Origin: Zingiber officinale
Lineage: Eukaryota; Streptophyta; Magnoliopsida; Zingiberales; Zingiberaceae
NCBI RefSeq assembly: GCF_018446385.1
Contig: NC_056000.1
Coordinates: forward strand, 36,803,511-36,867,510
DNA length: 64,000 nucleotides
Reading direction: 5' to 3'
Of this stretch, positions 58,086-64,000 are shown piece after piece. The position numbers were made by a program, and so were the translations under genes. Under the pieces are notes generated by a model, which saw only the letters and a program-made list of their open reading frames with translations, was not told the DNA's origin and searched no databases. Each line of letters starts with the position of its first letter. Within the stretch, counting starts at the first letter, position 1.

Positions 58086-58866
58086 TGATCCGGCAGTAAG
58101 GAGGGACCCCCCTAAGCAGGGTCAACGTCACGTGGAAATCAAAGGATCAAACGGCCGACCGGAGAAGGGGAGATCGGTCGGACGAACGGGGTCCCAGTGG
58201 AATCACAAACAACCCGACGGGGAGTCGGGTCTCCGATGCTCATGGGGAACAGGGTCGTCGGGCCGATCGGGGAGCCCACTCGGCCGAAGGCATAAAGTAG
58301 CATTACTGTGAACAGTCGGTAGAGCACACGACCAGGAATCTCTCGAGCGGACCAGTACATACGACCGGTCGGACGTGAGGGGACTGCCGACCGACCGGAC
58401 GCTCGGCATGGAGTAAGAAGAGACAAAAGGACAAGGGAACAGCTTCTGACAGCGGATATGCTCAACGACCAGGCCATACGCAGGATCTTATGACAGAGGG
58501 TTCCGTTGTCCCATCAGAGATGTGCTCGGACTATAGCAGTATGGTATCAGGTAAGCTTTTCTGACAAGCACATACTGAGGTATAGGTTGAGGACACGTAT
58601 TCGCCTCGATATGTGTGCGTGAGCCCCTTCACAACTCTATATAAAGGGCCTCGCACTTCACCTGAGGTGCGCATTCTCCGATATTGAAAGTCACTTCTTT
58701 GTTGTCCACTTGCCTGACTTGAGCGTCGGAGGGTCGTCGCCGGAAACCCCTTCCCGGCCCGACTTCCTTGCAGGTTCGCCGGAGGTTCGTACGACCGGTC
58801 AAAGATCTACGTCAGCAATTTAGAGAGCGCCACGTGTCCAGCGTCCATTGATTCAGCGTTCGGACA

Positions 58867-58871
<5 letters not shown>
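58086..58871 (+). mobile_element. Solo LTR of a Tat-type Ty3 element
   Basis: It starts TGATCCGGC and ends GGACATGATA, where sibling copies end GATCA. Same family as the LTR at 235-1053, including the leader block at about 58710-58745 and a TATATAAAG box near 58640. No primer site follows. Both sides are (AT)n-rich, so the target duplication is masked. Confidence 0.75.

Positions 58872-58915
<44 letters not shown>
58869..58915. repeat. (AT)n microsatellite
   Basis: About 47 bp of uninterrupted AT repeats directly abutting the solo LTR end. Confidence 0.95.
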
Positions 58916-58918
<3 letters not shown>

Positions 58919-60531
58919 GAGGACACATTTTGATCTACGCCAATTGTGAAGGATGCCTCTGGTCAAATGCTCTCTTGTTTTAAAAAATTTTTTATTGTCC
59001 TGCTCTTTCAACAATTTGAGTGAATTCAGTTGCCGCAGAATTAAAGTGAATATTGTACCGTACCCAATGTGAACTTTATGCTCTCATCCTAATCAGTGTC
59101 CTTTACTACCACTGTTAAATTAATTGACGAGATTCCACTGATAAATACTTGAGTTCAGTTATGACACATGAATGAAGCTCTGAAGATTGTCGTGTAGGCT
59201 TTATGGAGCTACATATTTTCATCTTAGTGCCATTGATAACAAGAGTAGGAAAGACGATCATTAGTGAATCTCAAATCAACTAATAAAGCTCAGTTCATTT
59301 CTAAACTTATTCATTAGAATCTCAGCTGCCATACTCTTTGATCTTTCCACAGTCCTAGCTCAACCTTGACTCAAGTATTGATTTACATGCAAATGAAAAG
59401 CCTAATTCATCAATTAAACTGTCAGTAATAAGTCTATTCTTATAATTCATGTTTTCAAGTGGATGCTTGACCAAACTTACATATGTGATATTTATTGTAG
59501 GTGATACAATAGATACAATTGATAAATAAAAAAAAGAGATTTTGAGAGTGTTGTATTCAGACATTTTCCACAAACAACTCATGATCCTTTTCACAATTTT
59601 CATTGTGTGTAAAGACGGGGAGTTCTAAATTTTTTTTTGTAGTAAATTGGGTTTACCTGAAATCTTCTCTTGTAGGACTAGGTATTTTCACTGGACCTGC
59701 TTTGCTGACAAAATGTATAACAGGCAGAGCAGCTCAAATGTAAGAGTTGAAATACAAATCAGTAATAAGAAATCAAGAAAGTAACAAAGTGCCATGGCTG
59801 CCATAACCGAATTGATTGCAGCCAGGCTGGTACAAGGGAAGCATTTAATGGCATCACGCAAGGTGTCATCTACTCCGGAGCTGACTCAGCTCATTTCAGT
59901 AGCATGTTCATTGCAGGTTGAAACTTGTGTCGACTTTAACAGATAATTGTACCTGATGCTCGGTGAAACTTGCAAGGTCAATCACTATACAAGCTGAATA
60001 TGTTATAGTTTGACTCCAGAATCCACCCTTGATCTATATATATTCCCTGTCGTGGGCTTTCAAGATGCATTCTCCGCAAGAATAATAGATGAACAAGAAT
60101 TTGGTAATATGTAAATGTGCATATGTTCCAACCTGTGTCATGGACACTGTGGAAGTGAAATCGCCATCTTCATGATTGCATATTTGTCTTCCTCCTCATC
60201 CCCAGCATATGCATTATGAAATCTTGCTCTCGGTAAATGAAACAAAAGGATCACATAAGGTGTTAAACTACAACCCTCAACAGCAAGGCATACCAATAAA
60301 TTTCAGAAGGTAGAAGTCTGATGGTTAAAAGAATTGTGATAATAATCACAATAATGTCTTTCTTGAGGCCACCTGTAAAATAGGATATGCACAAAATGGA
60401 CCAAAAATGAGCACAAACAAAGATCTGTAATCGTAATCAGAGTTTGTCTTTCACAACATGGGGAATGGCGCTCCTTAGACCAAGTAAGCTGAGGCTTAAC
60501 GAGAAAAGAATGATAATTTGGAAAACATGGT
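58916..60531. other. Region downstream of LPXK
   Basis: No gene recognised. The part next to 60532 should include the LPXK 3' UTR and terminator. Confidence 0.45.
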
Positions 60532-63444
60532 TTATCCTCCATGCTTTGATATTAGCAGCTCCTTGAGCTTTATCTTGAAGCTCTCCTCTGACTGTCCCTT
60601 CGTTGTCATGATGTGGAGAGAACAACAGAGGACCAGGACATCAAAATCATGTAGCTCCGTTAGAATAAGTGGATCTCGATCATAGTCCTGAGCAGATGAG
60701 AGTCAAATTGTGAGGGTGGTATTGAGGAATGAAAGTAGAAGGTAACAAAACTACACAAAATTGCCTCAATTATCTATGTAAAAGTTATTGGTACACTCTG
60801 AAATATGATCTCCTAGAATGGAAGTAAACCAAAATTACAAGTATACCTTTTCAGTCACCACTACAATAATTTTTTCTTTGAATCTATTCGCGAGCTCCTC
60901 TAGTCTCTCTTTGATCAACTTGATATCCTTCAATGGAGATCCAACAAATTTCAGGTAAACTAGATGAAATCAAACAACTGACAAATAAAACCAGTGTTTC
61001 TTCAAAAATAAATATGTTACATATATCAAATAAACTAATTATAATTATAGAAAACTTAAAAAGGTTATGAGATAAGTCTTCTAAGTTCTGCTATGAGTTT
61101 TGATTACACAAATTGGTAAAGTGAACCCATTTCACAACGTCCTCACTTCTGCTACTTGCAGGGCAAATGTTTTATCGTAGGGGAAAAAATTAGAAGCAAA
61201 TTTAGTCAAACTTGTCGATGGCTTTCTCCATGTGAACAGATACAAGAGCATGAAACACTTAAGAATGTATAATAGATCCTACAAGCAATGGCAATCAGTC
61301 ATGTTTTTTCCATACCTTGCCCGCCCAACCTGCTAAAGTATGTTTAGATACATATTAGTCTCCACGATAGTCAGTAAATACCCGTATCCAATCAGACCAG
61401 GTATATATTTGGTTAAATTCTTGGGTACCTAAGATATAAGCACAAATTACATGCATTTGAATCAGGTGCCCATGGGATTGTGTATCCATAAATCCTGCTT
61501 GAAATTAAGTTCAAATATGCAAGTGGATAATTGACCTTGTATATGGTGTAAAGGAAGTTTGTGACACAACTTGTATCCTCATACTGCATAATATCTAAAG
61601 TAGCAAAAACAACTTATTTTATACAATCCATTGTTTGTCAAATACTGTACAAACCATCCATATTGTTATCTGTCAACTAATTTGATTTGTATTTGTTAAA
61701 AGCTAGCTGGTGATGCTCAACTTTAGTGTTTTATGCCAAGTCCAATATGTTACATTTTCTTATTCATAAATTTCAGTATAAATAAATAAAAAAAGATATG
61801 CTTGGACAAGTATGGACTTTTGCCAGTTTAGTTAACACAATTCATATTGATAAAAGCAATTTATCGAACCCTCCATGATATAGTTACCCAATTTTTTATA
61901 AATTAATTGTAAAAGATTTTTTTCAAGTTCTTCAAGACAGGTAATATATGCTAATGCATTGCATATCAATAACTTCATGTATATGTCCTCCACGAAAAAT
62001 TATAAATGCCTAAGAGTTCTCCAATATCAAGTTCTTCAGCAAAATATATTTCTTTATTAGGGATTGAACAAAGGGATACATGATCGTACAAACTGTGGGG
62101 AATAAAGCTGCACTCACATGAAATTGGATGGAGTGATGATCATCAAAATCTAATCTATCAACATATGATGGCCCGATCTGAAAAATCCAGCATACAAATT
62201 TAAACAATTATTCACAGAAACCAAGAATGGTTTGGCCAATCAGTCTAAAAGAAATCTGACACCAAAAAAATAGATGACAAAAAGCTTACAACAAAGTGTC
62301 AAAAGAAATACATTTTTTTATTTCAGAAAACAAATTGACATACTATAAAAAAACCAAGAGTACCGAACAAGAATTTTTATTGCAGAAAACATATCAGAAA
62401 CTAAAGAGGAAAAATACACCAACTGCACAGTTAAAAACAACAGCCATCATTTTTTTTTTCCTTTTATTTCAATTTAACATTCACAAGTGCAGTGAAACTG
62501 AGGATGGCATAATGGCAAGACATCATATCAGTGACCTCCAATAATTGACATATATGACAAGAATTAGTAAACTCCTCTCGGAAGATAAAAGTATCGAGCA
62601 TGTATCGTTGCATGCATGGACTTCATAGATATCTTTAATCTATTTTCTCTTACATTGTTGTGCTCTATTCAAGATAGTTCTTTCATAAATTAAAGGCATG
62701 GGTAGTATATCCCCAAGAGGCAGAATATTATAGAATTATGACAAAGTAACTGACTGCATAGGTTCATCTACAAATGCCCATCTTAGATACTGCTGAAATA
62801 ACATTCATAGCGGAGTTGAGCATAAGACAAAACTAACTACACAATAAAATTGTGGGTGGCTACTTTTCAGGACACATAGGAAGTCTAATGAAAACAATGA
62901 GTGTCTGATGTAGGAGGGATAATAGCATAAGCAAACACAGAAATATAAATGTTGCAAATAAAAAAAAAAACTTCATGAAAACAATCAAAAGTTTTGCAGC
63001 ATGGCTGCAGCTATTGCAGAAGAGTTAACAAGAATGAAAAATGTAGTTCTCAAGCCTAAACTATCTTGATCTTGAAACGTGTTTCCTCATCAGGATAAAC
63101 ATCATAAAAGAACTTGCCGAAATTTAACATCCCCTGCTACAATGAGCTATGGCTGGAACTTAAGATATTGGACTTCCTGATGCAATGAAAAGCAGAATAT
63201 GAAGTTAATAATGGGAAAAGGAACAAACACACACCTTACCAACTGCTTGGGCAAAAGCACATGGGGAACCAATTCCAGAAACGCATAACACAGTCCTGTT
63301 AAGCACCAGACCTAACGGCAATATGGAATGCTGATTCTTCACTTCAAAAAAGTGAGATGGTGCCAATCTACTAAAGAATATCGTAGAACATGGATTGATG
63401 ATCCGAATCTTTGTCTCTATCATTTTGAGCTTCCCTTCAGATAA
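60532..63444 (-). CDS. LPXK: LPXK: tetraacyldisaccharide 4'-kinase homologue, last four exons
   Basis: Exons on the minus strand: 63235-63444 (TIFFSRLAPSHFFEVKN, LCVSGIGSPCAFAQAVGK), 62118-62177 (IGPSYVDRLDFDDHHSIQFH), 60847-60927 (DIKLIKERLEELANRFKEK, then VVVTEK) and 60532-60687 (DYDRDPLILTELHDFDVLVL, ending KHGG and TAA). All introns are GT-AG and phase 0. The enzyme phosphorylates the 4' position of the lipid A disaccharide precursor. Plants carry a lipid A-like pathway whose enzymes localise to mitochondria. The F-x-DHH motif and TEKD motif of LpxK are kept. The N-terminal part with the P-loop lies beyond 64000. No disabling change is visible in these exons. Confidence 0.87.
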
Positions 63445-64000
63445 CTATAAATAATGAGCTAGTAAATGCCACAAAAAAAATGGAACTTGATTAGCTACTA
63501 ATACACACACAACTAATAACTTAGTTCATGCTTGATATTATCAATAGAAATAGACTAAAATACAAAAGCAGAAAATCGGATTATTCATGAATTCTGCTTG
63601 TCAAGGAAAAGATACATAGTCCAAAGTGAATTATGGGAGTTGTTAGATAAGAAATACAAAGCAGAGAATGTAAACTTGAAGAAATTCATAGTTGAGCGAT
63701 ATGTGAACTAAAATATACACCCACCAACTGAGGAAGATAGGCTTATTTTCTCTACGTGATACTTGAAACAAATGTGAGGGATACCCCAATAAAGTGTTGG
63801 ATCCACTTAACACATTTGTGTAAATGAGGAGATGTTCTTCTCGTACACTTTGTCTCTAGACATAATCTCTTCATGAGCAACTCATCAACATCCAAGATCA
63901 TCGGCCTTGACAAACTAGTGTTGAGATAAACTTAGGAAGAGAGCAAATGTTCATTGATGTTCCCGATATTCGGAAGATCATACTAATATTTGAAATTGTT
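63445..64000 (-). other. LPXK intron, continuing off the window
   Basis: AT-rich with no exon recognised on the minus strand. The preceding LPXK exon (ending in the ADIVIIHHADLV-type region in relatives) should lie further right. Confidence 0.5.

Overview
This is a stretch of a plant nuclear genome. Genes are multi-exon with GT-AG introns, LTR retrotransposons of both superfamilies are nested inside one another, and hAT and RTE-LINE remnants are common. The recognisable genes (a KUP/HAK potassium transporter, an SKU5-like multicopper oxidase relative, a bromodomain protein, LPXK) are typical of flowering plants. The repeat style suggests a monocot, perhaps Zingiberales, but that is a low-confidence inference.

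Layout. 1-1053: 5' end of a minus-strand Tat-type Ty3 element, inserted into the reverse-transcriptase region of a minus-strand RTE LINE (1054-2782). 5113-23652 (minus): a KUP/HAK potassium-transporter gene, now a pseudogene. Exons 1-7 lie at 20103-23652 and exons 8-10 at 5113-7478. Intron 7 is swollen to about 12.6 kb by a Copia element (B, 16911-20028), which holds a second Copia (A, 8880-16910), which in turn holds a 3.4-kb hAT transposon (12929-16362). A LINE tail abuts the truncated 3' LTR of Copia A. A tRNA-derived SINE sits in the last codons of the transporter.

24709-45463: one long LTR-like sequence (about 2.85 kb net, TSD TAAAA) has been opened by three insertions: a 12.1-kb Tat/Retand-type Ty3 element (24825-36941), a solo LTR (37333-38329), and a gag-only LTR retrotransposon (38373-43145). 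The Tat element carries two RNase H domains, two minisatellite arrays, an antisense spliced extra ORF, and its own hAT-type MITE.

47062-49355 (plus): a complete 8-exon SKU5-similar gene, the only fully intact host gene here. 49836-52027 (plus): a decayed bromodomain gene. 53130-54147: a solo LTR related to the one at 37333. 58086-58871: a solo Ty3 LTR beside an (AT)n tract. 60532-63444 (minus): the last four exons of LPXK, the plant lipid A 4'-kinase homologue, which continues past the right edge.

The most unusual signal is in one LTR family (37333-38329, the two LTRs of 38373-43145, and 53130-54147). Each copy carries a cluster of short palindromic words about 35-50 bp upstream of its TATA box, but the word differs by copy: AGTCGACT, ACCGACCGGT or GAGGCGCC. 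The two LTRs of a single element even disagree, word for word, inside an otherwise near-identical sequence. All gene models were read by eye; no search or alignment was run.
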